Shown here piece after piece: positions 27,623 to 38,203 of a stretch of DNA of 64,000 bases. The stretch is taken from assembly GCF_001894785.1 (NCBI RefSeq), contig NZ_BCWW01000006.1:1-64000 (forward strand), written 5' to 3'. How positions within the stretch are numbered: position 1 is the first letter of the stretch; every line of letters begins with the position of its first letter. The translations under genes and the position numbers were made by a program. The notes below the pieces were generated by a model. The model was given only the letters and a program-made list of their open reading frames with translations, was not told where the DNA came from and did no database searches. This stretch comes from Rhodococcoides fascians NBRC 12155 = LMG 3623. Lineage in GTDB: Bacteria; Actinomycetota; Actinomycetes; Mycobacteriales; Mycobacteriaceae.

Positions 27623-29161
27623 TCAGGCGCTGGGTACGGTCGCGGTGAACTCGACGAGGGCGGCCGCAAGTGATTGCGGCACACGAGCTTCGACGCGCGT
27701 GCCGTCCGCCTCGTGCGTCGATTGCACTATTCGGCCGTCGGTGTGGATCCGGGCGACCAGGTCGCCGCGGGTGTACGGGACGAGGACGTCGACCAACACA
27801 TCGGGCTCGGACAGAATGTCGCCGAGGTGATCCCGCAGTGCATCGATGCCTTCACCGGTCTTGGCCGAGACGAATCGTGCGCCGTCGAGCAGGCCACGCA
27901 ACTGCGTCAGCTGGACCGGATCTGCGGCGTCGATCTTGTTGACCACCAACAACTCCGGTGGCATCTTCGCGTCCTGCTCGCGGACCACCTCGGTGATCAC
28001 TTCGCGTACTGCTTTGATTTGATCGATCGGTAGCGGATCGGAACCGTCGACCACGTGCAGCAACAGGTCGGCGTCGGTCACTTCCTCCAGCGTGGAGCGG
28101 AAGGCCTCGACCAGCTGGGTCGGCAAGTGCCGGACGAATCCGACGGTATCGGTCAGCACGATGGCGCGGCCGTCTTCGAGCGTCGACTTCCGGGTCGTCG
28201 GATCGAGGGTTGCGAACAGCGCATTCTGAACCAGCACACCGGAACCGGTCAGCGCGTTCAACAGACTCGACTTGCCCGCATTGGTGTATCCGACGATCGC
28301 GATCGACGGCACCGTGCCACTGAGCCGCTGCTCGCGTTTGGTGTCGCGAGCCTGCTTCATGCCTTTGATCTCACGGCGGAGCTTGGCCATGCGCTCACGG
28401 ATGCGTCGGCGATCGGTCTCGATCTTCGTCTCACCCGGTCCACGAAGACCCACGCCGCCGTTGCTACCGGCGCGTCCACCCGCCTGACGCGACATGGATT
28501 CACCCCAGCCGCGGAGCCTGGGCAACATGTATTCCATCTGGGCGAAGGCGACCTGTGCCTTGCCTTCTCGTGACGTCGCGTGCTGCGCGAAGATGTCGAG
28601 GATCAGTGCGGTTCGATCGATGACCTTGACCTTGACGACCTTTTCCAGCGCATTGAGCTGGGCGGGCGTCAGTTCGCCGTCGCAGATCACGGTATCGGCC
28701 CCGGTCGCGAGCACGATGTCGCGCAGTTCCTTGGCTTTACCCGAGCCGATGTAGGTTGCAGCGTCGGGTTTGTCCCGGCGCTGCATCAGCGCCTCGAGTA
28801 CTTCGGAGCCTGCAGTCTCGGCGAGCGCGGCCAGTTCGGTCATGCTGGATTCGGCCTGTGCCGCAGTACCGGTGGTCCATACTCCGACCAGTACGACGCG
28901 TTCGAGGCGCAACTGCCGGTACTCGACCTCGGTGACGTCGGCGAGCTCGGTCGACAGTCCGGCGACTCGTCGCAGCGCAGTCCGCTCCTCGAGTTGCATA
29001 TCGCCCGAGGACGGGGAGTCATCGTCGAGGGGTGAGCGCGCCATCCGCCTCGACCATGCGTCGGACTCCTCGCGGGTCCATGCAGATGCGGTATCGGGTG
29101 AACCGTCGGCATCATGGTCGACCGGTTCGCCCGCAGGTGATGTTTCATGTGAGTTCGTCAT
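27623..29161 (-). CDS. hflX: GTPase HflX
   Basis: 512-residue ribosome-associated GTPase that splits stalled 70S ribosomes under stress. The N-terminal HflX domain is at about 85-280, with the Gly-rich RQAGGRAGSNGG linker. The G domain has G1 GYTNAGKSS at 291-299, G3 DTVGF, G4 NKID and G5 SAKTG. The first ~55 residues are a variable acidic extension. ATG 29161 has GGGAG upstream; the frame extends further but without a ribosome site. It corresponds to Rv2725c and is followed closely by the beta-propeller-like gene. Confidence 0.93.
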   Translation of the reverse strand: MTNSHETSPAGEPVDHDADGSPDTASAWTREESDAWSRRMARSPLDDDSPSSGDMQLEERTALRRVAGLSTELADVTEVEYRQLRLERVVLVGVWTTGTAAQAESSMTELAALAETAGSEVLEALMQRRDKPDAATYIGSGKAKELRDIVLATGADTVICDGELTPAQLNALEKVVKVKVIDRTALILDIFAQHATSREGKAQVAFAQMEYMLPRLRGWGESMSRQAGGRAGSNGGVGLRGPGETKIETDRRRIRERMAKLRREIKGMKQARDTKREQRLSGTVPSIAIVGYTNAGKSSLLNALTGSGVLVQNALFATLDPTTRKSTLEDGRAIVLTDTVGFVRHLPTQLVEAFRSTLEEVTDADLLLHVVDGSDPLPIDQIKAVREVITEVVREQDAKMPPELLVVNKIDAADPVQLTQLRGLLDGARFVSAKTGEGIDALRDHLGDILSEPDVLVDVLVPYTRGDLVARIHTDGRIVQSTHEADGTRVEARVPQSLAAALVEFTATVPSA

Positions 29162-29228
29162 ACAACTCCCATGATCCACGAAAAGCCCAGCGTGTGCACG
29201 CGGGTTTCGCTCGGAGCCGGCGCGACGG

Positions 29229-30098
29229 TCAGGACTGACCGGCGAACCAACGGTCGTCGACCTCTCCCCGGGCGAGCAGTACCGACGGTCCGCGCAGGGT
29301 TGCACCGACGTGGTCGATGGCCACTCGGACCCGACCGCCGAGCACACCGACACTCACGTCTCCGGTCTCGAGCCCCTCGTAACTGAGCGCGGCAGCGGCG
29401 GCAGCGACGGTTCCGGTGCCACACGAGCGTGTCTCTCCGACGCCGCGTTCGAAGACGCGCATCTCGACTGCACCGTCGTCGAGCCGGGTCAGAATCTCGA
29501 CGTTCGCACCGTGGGGAAAGAACTCGGAATCGAGAGTCGGCGGAGCGGTGAAGTCCAGCGCCCGCAACGCGGTGCGGTTCAGCGTGGGATCGACGCAGGC
29601 CAGATGCGGGTTGCCGACATCGACGCCGATCCCCTCGTACGCTGCACCGGCCAGGGTCGTCGCGCTCGAACCCAGCAGGGTGACGTCGCCCATGGCCACG
29701 GTCACGTCGGCATCGGTCTCGTCGTACGAGTGCACCGTCACCGCACGTGCGCCTGCGCGAGAGCCGACCACGAATTGATCGCGCTGCTCGAGATCGTGGA
29801 CTCGCAGGTAGTGCGCGAAGACTCGGACCCCGTTTCCGCACATCTCGGCGATGGTGCCGTCACCGTTGCGGTAGTCCATGAACCAGTCGTCGGCCTCGAC
29901 ACCGGCCGGGATTCGATCGAGTACACCCGCGTCCCGCAGCACCCCGGCGCGCGCGACACGCAGTACCCCGTCGGCGCCGATCCCCTGCCGTCGATCACAC
30001 AGCACCGTGACCGCCGACCTGGTGAGTTGGAGCTCGGCACCGGGATCCGGCAGCACGACGAAATCGTTCTGCGTTCCGTGGCCCTTGGCGAATTCCAT
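29229..30098 (-). CDS. dapF: diaminopimelate epimerase
   Basis: 289-residue enzyme converting LL- to meso-diaminopimelate for lysine and peptidoglycan. The catalytic cysteine pair is Cys87 (EMCGNGVR) and Cys226 (RSCGTGT). The substrate-binding N-terminus GHGTQNDF is intact. ATG 30098 lies 7 nt downstream of TAGACT (30111-30106) with no Shine-Dalgarno, so it is probably leaderless. It corresponds to Rv2726c. dapA and dapB of the same pathway are elsewhere in this window. Confidence 0.96.
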   Translation of the reverse strand: MEFAKGHGTQNDFVVLPDPGAELQLTRSAVTVLCDRRQGIGADGVLRVARAGVLRDAGVLDRIPAGVEADDWFMDYRNGDGTIAEMCGNGVRVFAHYLRVHDLEQRDQFVVGSRAGARAVTVHSYDETDADVTVAMGDVTLLGSSATTLAGAAYEGIGVDVGNPHLACVDPTLNRTALRALDFTAPPTLDSEFFPHGANVEILTRLDDGAVEMRVFERGVGETRSCGTGTVAAAAAALSYEGLETGDVSVGVLGGRVRVAIDHVGATLRGPSVLLARGEVDDRWFAGQS

Positions 30099-30122
30099 GT
30101 CGGCGAGTCTACGGGGACCGAC

Positions 30123-31064
30123 CTAGCCGAGTTCGATCGCGGACAGCGCATCCGACCGCAGGGTGGGCGATGCGCCGTCGAGCCACCGCACTCGTTCGTC
30201 GCGGCGGAACCACGACCGCTGACGGCGCACATAGCGCCTGGTGCCGATGAACGTCCGCTCACGTGCATGGTCGACGTCGTACTCCCCGGCCAGCACATCG
30301 AGCGCCTGGGCGTATCCGATCGCCCGTGACGCCGTCACTCCGTCGCGCAGGCCGAGCTCCAGCAACCCTTCGACCTCGTCGATCAACCCGGAATCGAACA
30401 TGCGCCGAGTACGCAGATCGATCCTCTCGTCCAACTCTGCGGTGTCGCGGTCGACGCCGAGCACCACCGTGCCCCAGCGCGGTTCACCGATGACGGGGGC
30501 CGAGGCCGCGAAAGGCCGACCGGTCAATTCGACCACTTCCAAGGCCCGCACCATCCGCCGTCCGTCCGTGGGCAGGATCGACGCGGCAGCGTCCGGATCG
30601 ACCTCCGTCAGAGCGCGGTGGATCGCGTCGACTCCGTCGCGTTCGAGCACCGCCTCCCACTTGGCCCGGACGACCGGGTCCGTGGCGGGAAAGGCCCATT
30701 CGTCGAGCAGTGATTGGACGTACATCATCGAACCGCCCACGATGATCGGCCGACGGCCACGGGATCGAATGTTCTCGACGTCGGCGACGGCAGCAGATTG
30801 GTAACGCGCCACCGTCGCGATATCGGTGACCTCGAGCACATCGAGCTGATGGTGCACGATGCCGCGGCGCTCCGGCACGGTCACTTTCGCGGTACCGATG
30901 TCCATCCCCCGGTATTGCTGCATCGCGTCGATGTTGACGATCTCCCCGCCCAGCTCCTCGGCCAGGTCCAGCGCCAGGTCCGATTTGCCCGCTGCGGTCG
31001 GTCCGATCACTGCCACCGGTGTCGTGGCCGAATCCTCGGCGGTCGCCCCGGTTTCGTCAGCCAC
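30123..31064 (-). CDS. miaA: tRNA dimethylallyltransferase
   Basis: 313-residue enzyme adding the isopentenyl group to N6 of A37 in tRNAs reading UNN codons. The P-loop is [11 protein letters not shown], with [16 protein letters not shown] and the conserved [12 protein letters not shown] following; the C-terminal [14 protein letters not shown] is the tRNA-binding part. The GTG start at 31064 overlaps the end of the upstream gene by 8 nt, implying translational coupling. MiaB, which thiomethylates the same base, is 3 kb upstream. Confidence 0.94.
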   Translation of the reverse strand: MADETGATAEDSATTPVAVIGPTAAGKSDLALDLAEELGGEIVNIDAMQQYRGMDIGTAKVTVPERRGIVHHQLDVLEVTDIATVARYQSAAVADVENIRSRGRRPIIVGGSMMYVQSLLDEWAFPATDPVVRAKWEAVLERDGVDAIHRALTEVDPDAAASILPTDGRRMVRALEVVELTGRPFAASAPVIGEPRWGTVVLGVDRDTAELDERIDLRTRRMFDSGLIDEVEGLLELGLRDGVTASRAIGYAQALDVLAGEYDVDHARERTFIGTRRYVRRQRSWFRRDERVRWLDGASPTLRSDALSAIELG

Positions 31065-31779
31065 GGGACCAGACTCCGACGAAGTATCCGACACCGAACG
31101 GTGCGCCCCGATACAGCTCGGTCGTCGAGACGGGGTCGGTTCCCACGAGTGCGGCGAGCATCTGCACGGCCGGTCGGCCCCGCACGCCGATCGCTGCGCA
31201 GAGGCCCTCGTCGAGCTCCGCGAGGGCGTCGACGTCGGCGGTGGCAAGAGCATCGTCGATGCGACGCTGCACGTCCGCGGCGCGCGAATCGAACGACCCC
31301 GGTGCCTTCGGGGTGAGGGTGTTCGCGCCGTCTGCCAGCACCAACACTCCCCACCTGTCGTCGGACGCGTCGAGTTCGCGGCGCAGTTGCATCCCAGCGT
31401 GCGAGCACCATCGTGCGCTCGCGTCCGCGGGTACCGTGCGGACCTCGATTGCCCTGTCGGCCGCCGCCGCACCGCGCAGCCAGCCGGCGAGGAGAACCGC
31501 CAGCGGCAACTCGGGGTCCGGCCCGGACCGTGCCGGCGAACCGGACAGCCGCACCTCCACATCGACGCCGTACCCACGCATGGTGCCGACCGTCGTCTCG
31601 TCGTAACGCCCCTCGCCGTCGTCGACGCCGACCGCGAGCCACCGGTCGGCCACCGCGGACAGCTGCTCGACAGCAGACACAGCAGCGGCCCGAAGCTCGG
31701 TTGCCTCGGCTGCTGCCCGGCCCATCAGTTCGGGGACCAGTAACGGCGGAGAGGGCACCAGGGCCGCGGCACAGAACAC
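31057..31779 (-). CDS. class III extradiol dioxygenase-like protein
   Basis: About 240 residues, with the LigB-like N-terminus [14 protein letters not shown] and [11 protein letters not shown] in the core, Ala/Asp-rich throughout. The metal-ligand histidines of true extradiol dioxygenases are not clearly present, so catalysis is doubtful. It corresponds to Rv2728c by position. GTG 31779 is chosen because it lies 7 nt after TAGCGT (31792-31787), matching other leaderless starts here; GTG 31788 is an alternative. It overlaps miaA by 8 nt. Confidence 0.7.
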   Translation of the reverse strand: MFCAAALVPSPPLLVPELMGRAAAEATELRAAAVSAVEQLSAVADRWLAVGVDDGEGRYDETTVGTMRGYGVDVEVRLSGSPARSGPDPELPLAVLLAGWLRGAAAADRAIEVRTVPADASARWCSHAGMQLRRELDASDDRWGVLVLADGANTLTPKAPGSFDSRAADVQRRIDDALATADVDALAELDEGLCAAIGVRGRPAVQMLAALVGTDPVSTTELYRGAPFGVGYFVGVWSRG

Positions 31780-31931
31780 ACGTATCACGCTAGTCGGTGA
31801 CGCGACTTGGCCGGACGAGTCCACCTCGAACCGTCTGAGCTGTTTCAATGGTCCGATCGGTCGTCACCGAGTTCAATGGTGTCCAGATCGCGATCGTAGG
31901 CAGCCGTGACGCGCGGCAGAGATGAGGAACA

Positions 31932-33407
31932 ATGACCGACCCGAACGCCGGTACCCCCACCACCCCCGACGCCCCGTCGTCGGTTGCACCCGCCGATCAT
32001 TCCGGCGGTGACGCGACCGGTACACCTCCGACCGGAGGACCCAAGCCAGGTGGCGGCCCCAAGCCCGGCGGCGGACCGAAGCCCGGCGGACCGAGTTCTG
32101 CTTCTCCTCGTCCCGGGGCACCCCGCCCCGGTGGCTCCTCGGCAGCCAAGCCGCACCCGACGGCCGCGCATGTGCCCACCGTGGTCGCGCCGGCGAGCGA
32201 TCCGAGCAAGTACGGCCGGGTCGACGACGACGGCACCGCGTGGGTGAGCACCTCGGACGGCGAGCGTCAGGTCGGCTCCTGGCAAGCGGGCGACGCAGCG
32301 GAAGGCCTCGCGCATTTCGGGCGGCGCTACGACGATCTGGCCACCGAGGTCGGACTGCTCGAAGCCCGATTGACGTCGGGTACCGGTGATGCCAAGAAAA
32401 CCAAGGCTGCGGCCTCGGCGCTGCTGGAGAGCCTGCCGACGGCTGCGGTGATCGGCGACCTCGATCTGCTGGCTCGCCGACTCCACGCCGTCGTCGAGCA
32501 CTCCGACGCAGCAGCGGCGGTCGCCAAGCAGGAGAAGGAGCTCGAACGCGCCGAGCACACTGCCCGTAAGGAAGCCCTCGCCGCCGAGGCCGAGCAGATC
32601 GGCAGTGAATCGACGCAGTGGAAGCATGCCGGGGACCGGCTGCGCGAGATTCTGGATGAATGGAAGACGATCCGCGGGGTGGATCGAAAGATCGACGATG
32701 CGCTGTGGAAGCGGTACTCGAAGGCCAGGGAGAACTTCAACCGGCGTCGTGGAGCGCATTTCGCTGATCTCGATCGGGAGCGAGGAGCAGCCAAGACCCG
32801 CAAGGAAGAGCTGGTCGAGCGCGCAAAAGCGTTGTCCTCGTCCACCGATTGGGGTCCCACTGCAGCAGCATTCCGAGACCTGTTGGTGGAGTGGAAAGCG
32901 TCGGGCCGGGCTCCGCGGGACGCCGACGACGCATTGTGGAAGAACTTCAAGGCCGCCCAGGACGTATTCTTCGCGGCACGCAACGCCGCGGCGTCGGAGC
33001 GGGACGCGGAATTCGAGGCCAACGCCGAGGCCAAGGAAGCGTTGTTGGCAAAGACACATATCGATCCGAGCAAGGACCTGGACGCTGCTCGTGCGGCGCT
33101 GCGTGATCTGCAGGACAAGTGGGACGCCATCGGCAAGGTTCCGCGCGAGAAGATGCAGGAACTCGAAGGCAAGCTCCGCGCGATCGAGAAGACCGTCCAC
33201 GACGCCGTGGAGTCTCAGTGGCGTCGGTCCGACCCCGAGGCGGTTGCCCGCGCGGCTCAGTTCCGTGAGCGAGTGGCCCAGTTCGAGGATCAAGCGGCCA
33301 AGGCGACGGCGGCAGGCAAGACCAAGGACGCCGAACGGGCGCGTGCGCAGGCCCAGCAGTGGCGTGAATGGGCCGATGCCGCGGAAAGTGCCGTCGACGA
33401 GTTGTGA
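31932..33407 (+). CDS. DUF349 domain protein
   Basis: 491 residues. The N-terminal ~75 residues are low complexity, with three tandem PKPGGG-type units (about 36-52) and Pro/Ser/Ala-rich sequence. From about residue 115 the protein is almost entirely helical and highly charged, with repeated DUF349 blocks such as [19 protein letters not shown] and [19 protein letters not shown], probably forming coiled coils. It corresponds to Rv2731. The molecular role is unknown. ATG 31932 follows GATGAGGAAC, a modest ribosome site. Confidence 0.8.
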   Translation: MTDPNAGTPTTPDAPSSVAPADHSGGDATGTPPTGGPKPGGGPKPGGGPKPGGPSSASPRPGAPRPGGSSAAKPHPTAAHVPTVVAPASDPSKYGRVDDDGTAWVSTSDGERQVGSWQAGDAAEGLAHFGRRYDDLATEVGLLEARLTSGTGDAKKTKAAASALLESLPTAAVIGDLDLLARRLHAVVEHSDAAAAVAKQEKELERAEHTARKEALAAEAEQIGSESTQWKHAGDRLREILDEWKTIRGVDRKIDDALWKRYSKARENFNRRRGAHFADLDRERGAAKTRKEELVERAKALSSSTDWGPTAAAFRDLLVEWKASGRAPRDADDALWKNFKAAQDVFFAARNAAASERDAEFEANAEAKEALLAKTHIDPSKDLDAARAALRDLQDKWDAIGKVPREKMQELEGKLRAIEKTVHDAVESQWRRSDPEAVARAAQFRERVAQFEDQAAKATAAGKTKDAERARAQAQQWREWADAAESAVDEL

Positions 33408-33417
33408 CCTGCAGTGC

Positions 33418-33456
33418 GGGCGGCCACACGAACTCAGGGGTTCGAGTGGCCGTCCC
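33418..33456. terminator. hairpin between convergent genes, containing a stop codon in its loop
   Basis: GGG/CGGCCAC/CGAAC (33418-33433) pairs with GTTCG/GTGGCCG/CCC (33440-33456), interrupted by one bulge and one A-A mismatch; the loop is TCAGGG. The TGA of the minus-strand membrane gene (33434-33436) is in the loop. It probably terminates both converging transcripts. Confidence 0.5.
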
Positions 33457-34021
33457 ACAGGCGTAGCTTCTGCTCGCCCGACGCCGCCGCGATACGGCGC
33501 TGTTCCTGAGCGGCGAGCTGAGAGTTGGTCTTGTTCCATACGGCTTTGAGCCAATGGAACGTCAGCACCATCACCGCGATCCACGCAATGACGAGACCGA
33601 TGCCCGGTCCGCCGCCCTGCAGGTTGTCCGGCACGGTCTGCCGCGTCCAGATCGAGAGCATCCCGTACACCGACGACACCGCACACCCGGCGAGGGCGGC
33701 CCAGGCCAGCGCCCAGACGCGGGTGACCAGCGCGAGCACCGACATCACCACACCGAACGTCAGCACCAGCACGACGAAAACGCGCGACGGCAGGGCAATC
33801 GATTCCGCGACCGCTGTTTCGCTGCCCGTCAGCACGTCGAATCCGGTGGCCGATCCGGTGTGCGGCAACGCGAACGTGACCAACAGAACCAGCACAAGAC
33901 CGGCCACCACCATGGCTCGCGCTCCCGGATCCAGCTCGGTCATCACCGCTCGCTCGGTTCGTCCGAGTTCCTCGGCGGTTCGCGAGGGTACGACGCGATC
34001 GGGTCCATCTGTGTCTGTCAT
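33434..34021 (-). CDS. four-helix membrane protein (Rv2732c-like)
   Basis: 195 residues: a cytoplasmic N-terminus of ~35 residues, four transmembrane helices (about 37-57, 80-102, 105-126 and 140-160), then a basic cytoplasmic tail with [12 protein letters not shown]. Not recognised beyond its conserved position next to miaB. The start ATG 34021 overlaps the miaB stop (ATGA), so it is translationally coupled to miaB; an in-frame ATG 9 nt earlier is less likely. Function unknown. Confidence 0.7.
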   Translation of the reverse strand: MTDTDGPDRVVPSRTAEELGRTERAVMTELDPGARAMVVAGLVLVLLVTFALPHTGSATGFDVLTGSETAVAESIALPSRVFVVLVLTFGVVMSVLALVTRVWALAWAALAGCAVSSVYGMLSIWTRQTVPDNLQGGGPGIGLVIAWIAVMVLTFHWLKAVWNKTNSQLAAQEQRRIAAASGEQKLRLWDGHSNP

Positions 34022-35598
34022 ACGGTGCATCCTGTCTGAACCGGAAGCGGTGCCGGGGCACCGATCGAGGGAAGTCCGAGACCGACCCCGATCGGGGCCG
34101 TCTTCGGCATGATGCCGCGTTCGTGGGCGTCGCCTGCCGCGGTCCGTCGGTGCGTCAGCACTCCGGCGTCGGCGATCAGGTGGTACGGGGCCGCGGCGGT
34201 CAGGGTCGTCGTGACGACGTCGCCCGGGCGAATGTCGCCCGCCCGCTCGGCGTCGACGGCGAAGTGCACCAGTCGGCCGTCCCTGGCGCGTCCGCTCATC
34301 CGATGAGTTGCGTTGTTCTTGCGCCCCTCACCGGTGGCGACGAGCAATTCGACCTCGGTGCCGATCAGGGCCTGATTCGCGGCCAGGACGATCTCCTCCT
34401 GCAACGCGATCAACCGCAGATACCGTTCCTGTACAACCTCTTTCGGTACCTGATCGGGCATGTCGGCTGCCGGGGTGCCCGGACGCTTGGAGTACTGGAA
34501 GGTGTACGCGTTGGCGAACTTCGCGCGCCGCACCACCTCGAGCGTCTGCTCGAAATCCTCTTCGGTCTCGCCGGGGAAGCCGACGATGATGTCGGTGGTG
34601 ATGGCCGCGTGCGGCATGGCCGCGCGAACCTTGTCGATGATGCCCATGAACTTCGTCTGTCGATAGGACCTGCGCATCGCCTTGAGGATTCGGTCCGAGC
34701 CGGACTGCAGCGGCATGTGCAGAGTGGGACAGATGTTCGGGGTCGATGCCATCGCCTCGATGACGTCGTCGGTGAACTCGGCCGGATGCGGAGACGTGAA
34801 CCGCACTCGCTCGAGTCCTTCGATGGATCCGCACGCGGTCAGCAGCGCGGCGAACGCCCCGCGGTCGCGAGGTAGATCGGGGTCGGCAAACGAGGCACCG
34901 TAGGCGTTGACGTTCTGCCCCAGCAGCGTCACCTCGAGCACGCCCTGGTCCACCAAAGCCTGTACCTCGGCGAGGATGTCGCCCGGCCTGCGGTCGATCT
35001 CCTTGCCGCGCAGCGCCGGAACGATGCAGAAAGTGCAAGTGTTGTTGCAGCCCACCGAAATCGATACCCAGCCGGCGTACGCGGACTCCCGCTTGGCCGG
35101 CAGGGTGGACGGGAAGGCGTCGAGAGACTCGAGTATCTCGACCTGAGCCTGCTCGTTGTGCCGGGCGCGCTCGAGCAGTACCGGCAGCGATCCGATGTTG
35201 TGCGTACCGAAGACCACGTCCACCCACGGAGCCCTGTCCACGACGGTGTTGCGGTCCTTCTGCGCCAGGCAACCGCCGACGGCAATCTGCATATTGGGGT
35301 TTCGCGTCTTCGCGGGCCGGAGCATGCCGAGGTTTCCGTACAGCTTGTTGTCCGCGTTCTCGCGTACAGCGCACGTGTTGAACACCACGAGATCTGCGTC
35401 GGTACCGGCGTCGGCGGGCACGTAACCAGCCTCTTCGAGCAGCCCGGACAGGCGTTCGGAATCATGAACGTTCATCTGGCAGCCGTGTGTGCGCACCTCG
35501 TAGCTGCGGGCACCTGCCGCCGATGGGGCACTGGCCGTCTCGGGGTCGACGCTCCCGCGATCGGTCACGTCCACGGTCGAAAAAACACTCGTTTGCAC
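34018..35598 (-). CDS. miaB: tRNA-2-methylthio-N6-dimethylallyladenosine synthase
   Basis: 526-residue radical-SAM methylthiotransferase that converts i6A37 to ms2i6A37 in tRNA. The auxiliary 4Fe-4S cluster cysteines are Cys40 (HGCQMN), Cys76 (NTCAVRE) and Cys110 (GGCLAQ). The radical-SAM cluster is Cys184/188/191 in [11 protein letters not shown]-terminal TRAM domain is followed by an extra ~55 residues. GTG 35598 is chosen because TACCCT lies exactly 6 nt upstream (35610-35605), the leaderless pattern; the frame is open further, to 35697. Confidence 0.92.
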   Translation of the reverse strand: MQTSVFSTVDVTDRGSVDPETASAPSAAGARSYEVRTHGCQMNVHDSERLSGLLEEAGYVPADAGTDADLVVFNTCAVRENADNKLYGNLGMLRPAKTRNPNMQIAVGGCLAQKDRNTVVDRAPWVDVVFGTHNIGSLPVLLERARHNEQAQVEILESLDAFPSTLPAKRESAYAGWVSISVGCNNTCTFCIVPALRGKEIDRRPGDILAEVQALVDQGVLEVTLLGQNVNAYGASFADPDLPRDRGAFAALLTACGSIEGLERVRFTSPHPAEFTDDVIEAMASTPNICPTLHMPLQSGSDRILKAMRRSYRQTKFMGIIDKVRAAMPHAAITTDIIVGFPGETEEDFEQTLEVVRRAKFANAYTFQYSKRPGTPAADMPDQVPKEVVQERYLRLIALQEEIVLAANQALIGTEVELLVATGEGRKNNATHRMSGRARDGRLVHFAVDAERAGDIRPGDVVTTTLTAAAPYHLIADAGVLTHRRTAAGDAHERGIMPKTAPIGVGLGLPSIGAPAPLPVQTGCTV

Positions 35599-35763
35599 CT
35601 CTTCAGGGTACGTCCATCGCACGGGCGGACACGCCGGGGTCACGGGGCCCTCCGCGGACTGTGCAGGCGCTATGCGAGCCGACAGTAAAGTTTCCATTAC
35701 ATAATCGAAGACTGCGGGCGAAAACGCCGGTCGGCGAGGAAACTACGCATAGGGTTTCCACCT

Positions 35764-36546
35764 ATGACGCACGCCACCGACGCCCCGGCAGCGACACCAC
35801 CGCCGGGCACCCCTTCGATGATCTCGCTCAAATCCGTCGACAAGCACTTCGGTGATCTGCACGTACTCAAGGACATCAATCTCGAAGTGCCGGCCGGCCA
35901 GGTCGTCATCGTCGTGGGTCCGTCCGGATCCGGTAAGTCGACGCTGTGCCGGACGATCAACCGGTTGGAGCCGATCGATTCCGGTGCCATCGAGGTCGAC
36001 GGGGATCTACTCCCCGCCGAGGGCAAGGCCCTCGCTGCACTGCGTGCGGATGTCGGCATGGTCTTCCAGTCGTTCAACCTCTTCGCACACAAGACCATTC
36101 TGCAGAACGTCATGCTGGCACCGATGAAGGTGAGAAAGCTCAAGAAGGACGAGGCCGAGAAGAGCGCACTGGCTCTGCTCGAACGCGTCGGCATCGCCAA
36201 CCAGGCAGACAAGTACCCGGCTCAGCTGTCGGGTGGTCAGCAACAGCGCGTGGCCATCGCCCGCTCACTCGCCATGAACCCCAAAGTGATGCTCTTCGAC
36301 GAGCCCACCTCGGCCCTGGATCCGGAGATGGTCAACGAGGTACTCGACGTCATGACCTCGCTGGCCAAGGAGGGCATGACAATGCTCGTCGTCACCCACG
36401 AGATGGGCTTCGCCCGCAAGGCAGGCGACCGAGTCATCTTCATGGCCGACGGTGCCGTCGTCGAGGACACCGATCCCGAAACCTTCTTCAAGTCCCCGAA
36501 GTCCGAACGCGCCAAGGACTTCCTCGGCAAGATCCTCGGTCACTGA
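35764..36546 (+). CDS. gluA: glutamate-type ABC transporter ATP-binding protein
   Basis: 260-residue ATPase of a polar amino acid importer. Walker [10 protein letters not shown] is at 53-60, the signature LSGGQQQR at 155-162 and Walker B MLFDEP at 176-181, with the switch His in THEMGFA. The first ~18 residues (Pro/Ala-rich) precede the domain, and an internal ATG at 35818 is a possible alternative start. ATG 35764 sits 8 nt after TAGGGT (35750-35755). It is the first gene of gluABCD; glutamate specificity is inferred from the C. glutamicum operon of the same layout. Confidence 0.9.
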   Translation: MTHATDAPAATPPPGTPSMISLKSVDKHFGDLHVLKDINLEVPAGQVVIVVGPSGSGKSTLCRTINRLEPIDSGAIEVDGDLLPAEGKALAALRADVGMVFQSFNLFAHKTILQNVMLAPMKVRKLKKDEAEKSALALLERVGIANQADKYPAQLSGGQQQRVAIARSLAMNPKVMLFDEPTSALDPEMVNEVLDVMTSLAKEGMTMLVVTHEMGFARKAGDRVIFMADGAVVEDTDPETFFKSPKSERAKDFLGKILGH

Positions 36547-36598
36547 TCAGATTCACCGCTCGCCCCATTACGTACGACCTATCCGAAGGACATTCACT

Positions 36599-37429
36599 GT
36601 GAGAATCACCCGACCGCTTCGCCTCGGTGTCGCCATCGCCGCTCTGTCCATCGTCGCCACCGCCTGCGGCGGCGGCGAAGAAGCGCGCACCATCTCGAGC
36701 AGCGCCGAGAACGGCAGCCTCATCGTCGGCATCAAGTTCGATCAGCCGGGCCTCGGCCTCCGTAATCCGGACGGCTCGTTCAGCGGCTTCGACGTCGAGG
36801 TGGCCAAGTACGTCGCAGGCAAGCTCGGTGTCGACGAGGCGAACATCGAATTCAAGGAATCCCCGTCCGCGCAGCGCGAGACGCTGATCCAGAACGGTGA
36901 GGTCGACTACATCGTCGCCACCTACTCCATCACCGACACCCGCAAGGAGAAGGTCGGCTTCGCCGGACCGTACTTCGTAGCAGGTCAGTCGCTCCTGGTG
37001 AAGCAGGACAACACCGACATCACCGGTCCCGATTCACTCGAGGGCAAGAAGCTGTGCTCGGTCACCGGTTCCACCCCGGCACAGAACATCGCCGACGAGT
37101 ACCCGGGAGTCCAGCTTCAGCCGTTCGACACCTACTCCGCCTGCGTCGAAGCACTGCGCAACGGCACCGTGGACGCCGTCACCACCGACGACATCATCCT
37201 TGCCGGTTACGCCGCTCAGTCCCCCGGTCAGTTCAAGGTGGTCGGTGAGCCCTTCACCACCGAGAACTACGGCATCGGCCTGAACAAGGACGACACCGAC
37301 GGACGCAACAAGATCAACGACGCCATCGAAGAGATGGTGACCAGCGGTGCCTGGGAGCAGGCGTTCAACGACACCGTCGGCGCGTCGGGCTACCCGCTGC
37401 CGAGCCCGCCCACCGTCGACCGCTACTGA
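36599..37429 (+). CDS. gluB: glutamate-binding lipoprotein of the ABC importer
   Basis: 276-residue periplasmic-type binding protein. A lipoprotein signal peptide with lipobox VATAC places the acylated Cys at 23. The class II-type amino acid-binding fold has GSFSGFDVEVAKYVAGKLG and the ligand-contact block VDYIVATYSITDTRKEKVGFA. GTG 36599 has AAGGA upstream. It is followed by a strong hairpin before gluC, consistent with higher expression than the permease genes. Confidence 0.92.
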   Translation: MRITRPLRLGVAIAALSIVATACGGGEEARTISSSAENGSLIVGIKFDQPGLGLRNPDGSFSGFDVEVAKYVAGKLGVDEANIEFKESPSAQRETLIQNGEVDYIVATYSITDTRKEKVGFAGPYFVAGQSLLVKQDNTDITGPDSLEGKKLCSVTGSTPAQNIADEYPGVQLQPFDTYSACVEALRNGTVDAVTTDDIILAGYAAQSPGQFKVVGEPFTTENYGIGLNKDDTDGRNKINDAIEEMVTSGAWEQAFNDTVGASGYPLPSPPTVDRY

Positions 37430-37445
37430 TCGACTGCTACTGATC
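37418..37445 (+). repeat. tandem 14-bp duplication across the gluB stop codon
   Basis: GACCGCTACTGATC (37418-37431) is immediately followed by GACTGCTACTGATC (37432-37445), with 13 of 14 identical. The gluB stop TGA is inside the first copy, so the second copy is untranslated. It looks like a recent slippage duplication. Confidence 0.8.
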
Positions 37446-37452
37446 GACCACG

Positions 37453-37489
37453 CCGTCGTGTTCCGCTCGTCGCGGGCGGGACACGACGG
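37453..37489 (+). terminator. intra-operon hairpin between gluB and gluC
   Basis: CCGTCGTGT (37453-37461) pairs with ACACGACGG (37481-37489), continued by a further ~5 pairs toward the loop (TCCGC with GCGGG, one G-U). This kind of structure after a binding-protein gene usually stabilises the upstream mRNA or partly terminates transcription, lowering permease output. Confidence 0.7.
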
Positions 37490-37525
37490 CTCGATCTCGC
37501 CGAGCCGTGAGGATCAACAAGCACC

Positions 37526-38203
37526 GTGAACCTATTGAGCAAGTACGGCGATCAACTGATCGACGCGTTCCTCTCGACCATCTACCTGACGTTGGCATCC
37601 CTCGTCGGTGCGTTGGTCATCGGAACGATCATCGCCGCGATGCGCGTATCACCCATTCCGATTGCGCGCGGAATTGCGGCGACGTACGTCACCATCTTTC
37701 GTAACACCCCCTTGACCCTGATCATTCTGTTCACCTCGTTCGGGCTATATCAGACAATGGGCGTTTCTCTGGCGTCGGAGTCCTCACCGACGTCACTCGA
37801 CGACAACAACTTTCGATTGGCAATCCTCGGGCTGAGCATCTACACCGCGTCGTTCGTGGCCGAGTCACTGCGATCGGGCATCAACACCGTCCCGGTGGGG
37901 CAGGCCGAAGCGGGCCGCTCGCTGGGAATGACGTTCACCCAGAACATCTCGATCGTCGTTCTTCCTCAGGCGTTCCGCGCGGTGGTCGGCCCGCTGGGAA
38001 GCGTCGTGATCGCGTTGACGAAGAACACGACCATCGCATCGGTCATCGGCGTCGCCGAGGCGTCGTTCCTGATGAAGAACATGATCGAGAACGAGGCCGC
38101 GATCTTCGTCGTCGGCGGAATCTTCGCGCTCGGCTTCATGATCTTGACGCTCCCGACCGGGTTGCTGTTCGGCTACATCAGCAAGCGATTGGCGGTGTCA
38201 TGA
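37526..38203 (+). CDS. gluC: glutamate ABC transporter permease (first)
   Basis: 225-residue inner-membrane permease of the HisM/GlnP type. There are about five hydrophobic segments and the EAA-type coupling loop is [20 protein letters not shown]. It pairs with GluD around the GluA ATPase dimer. The start is GTG 37526, with a weak GAGGATC upstream. The stop overlaps the gluD start in an ATGA arrangement. Confidence 0.9.
   Translation: MNLLSKYGDQLIDAFLSTIYLTLASLVGALVIGTIIAAMRVSPIPIARGIAATYVTIFRNTPLTLIILFTSFGLYQTMGVSLASESSPTSLDDNNFRLAILGLSIYTASFVAESLRSGINTVPVGQAEAGRSLGMTFTQNISIVVLPQAFRAVVGPLGSVVIALTKNTTIASVIGVAEASFLMKNMIENEAAIFVVGGIFALGFMILTLPTGLLFGYISKRLAVS

Noticed and set aside
32029..32094. 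Repeat-rich stretch suggestive of a tandem array
   Set aside because: It encodes the PKPGGG-type repeats of the DUF349 protein; too short and in frame, so a protein repeat, not a CRISPR or a minisatellite element.
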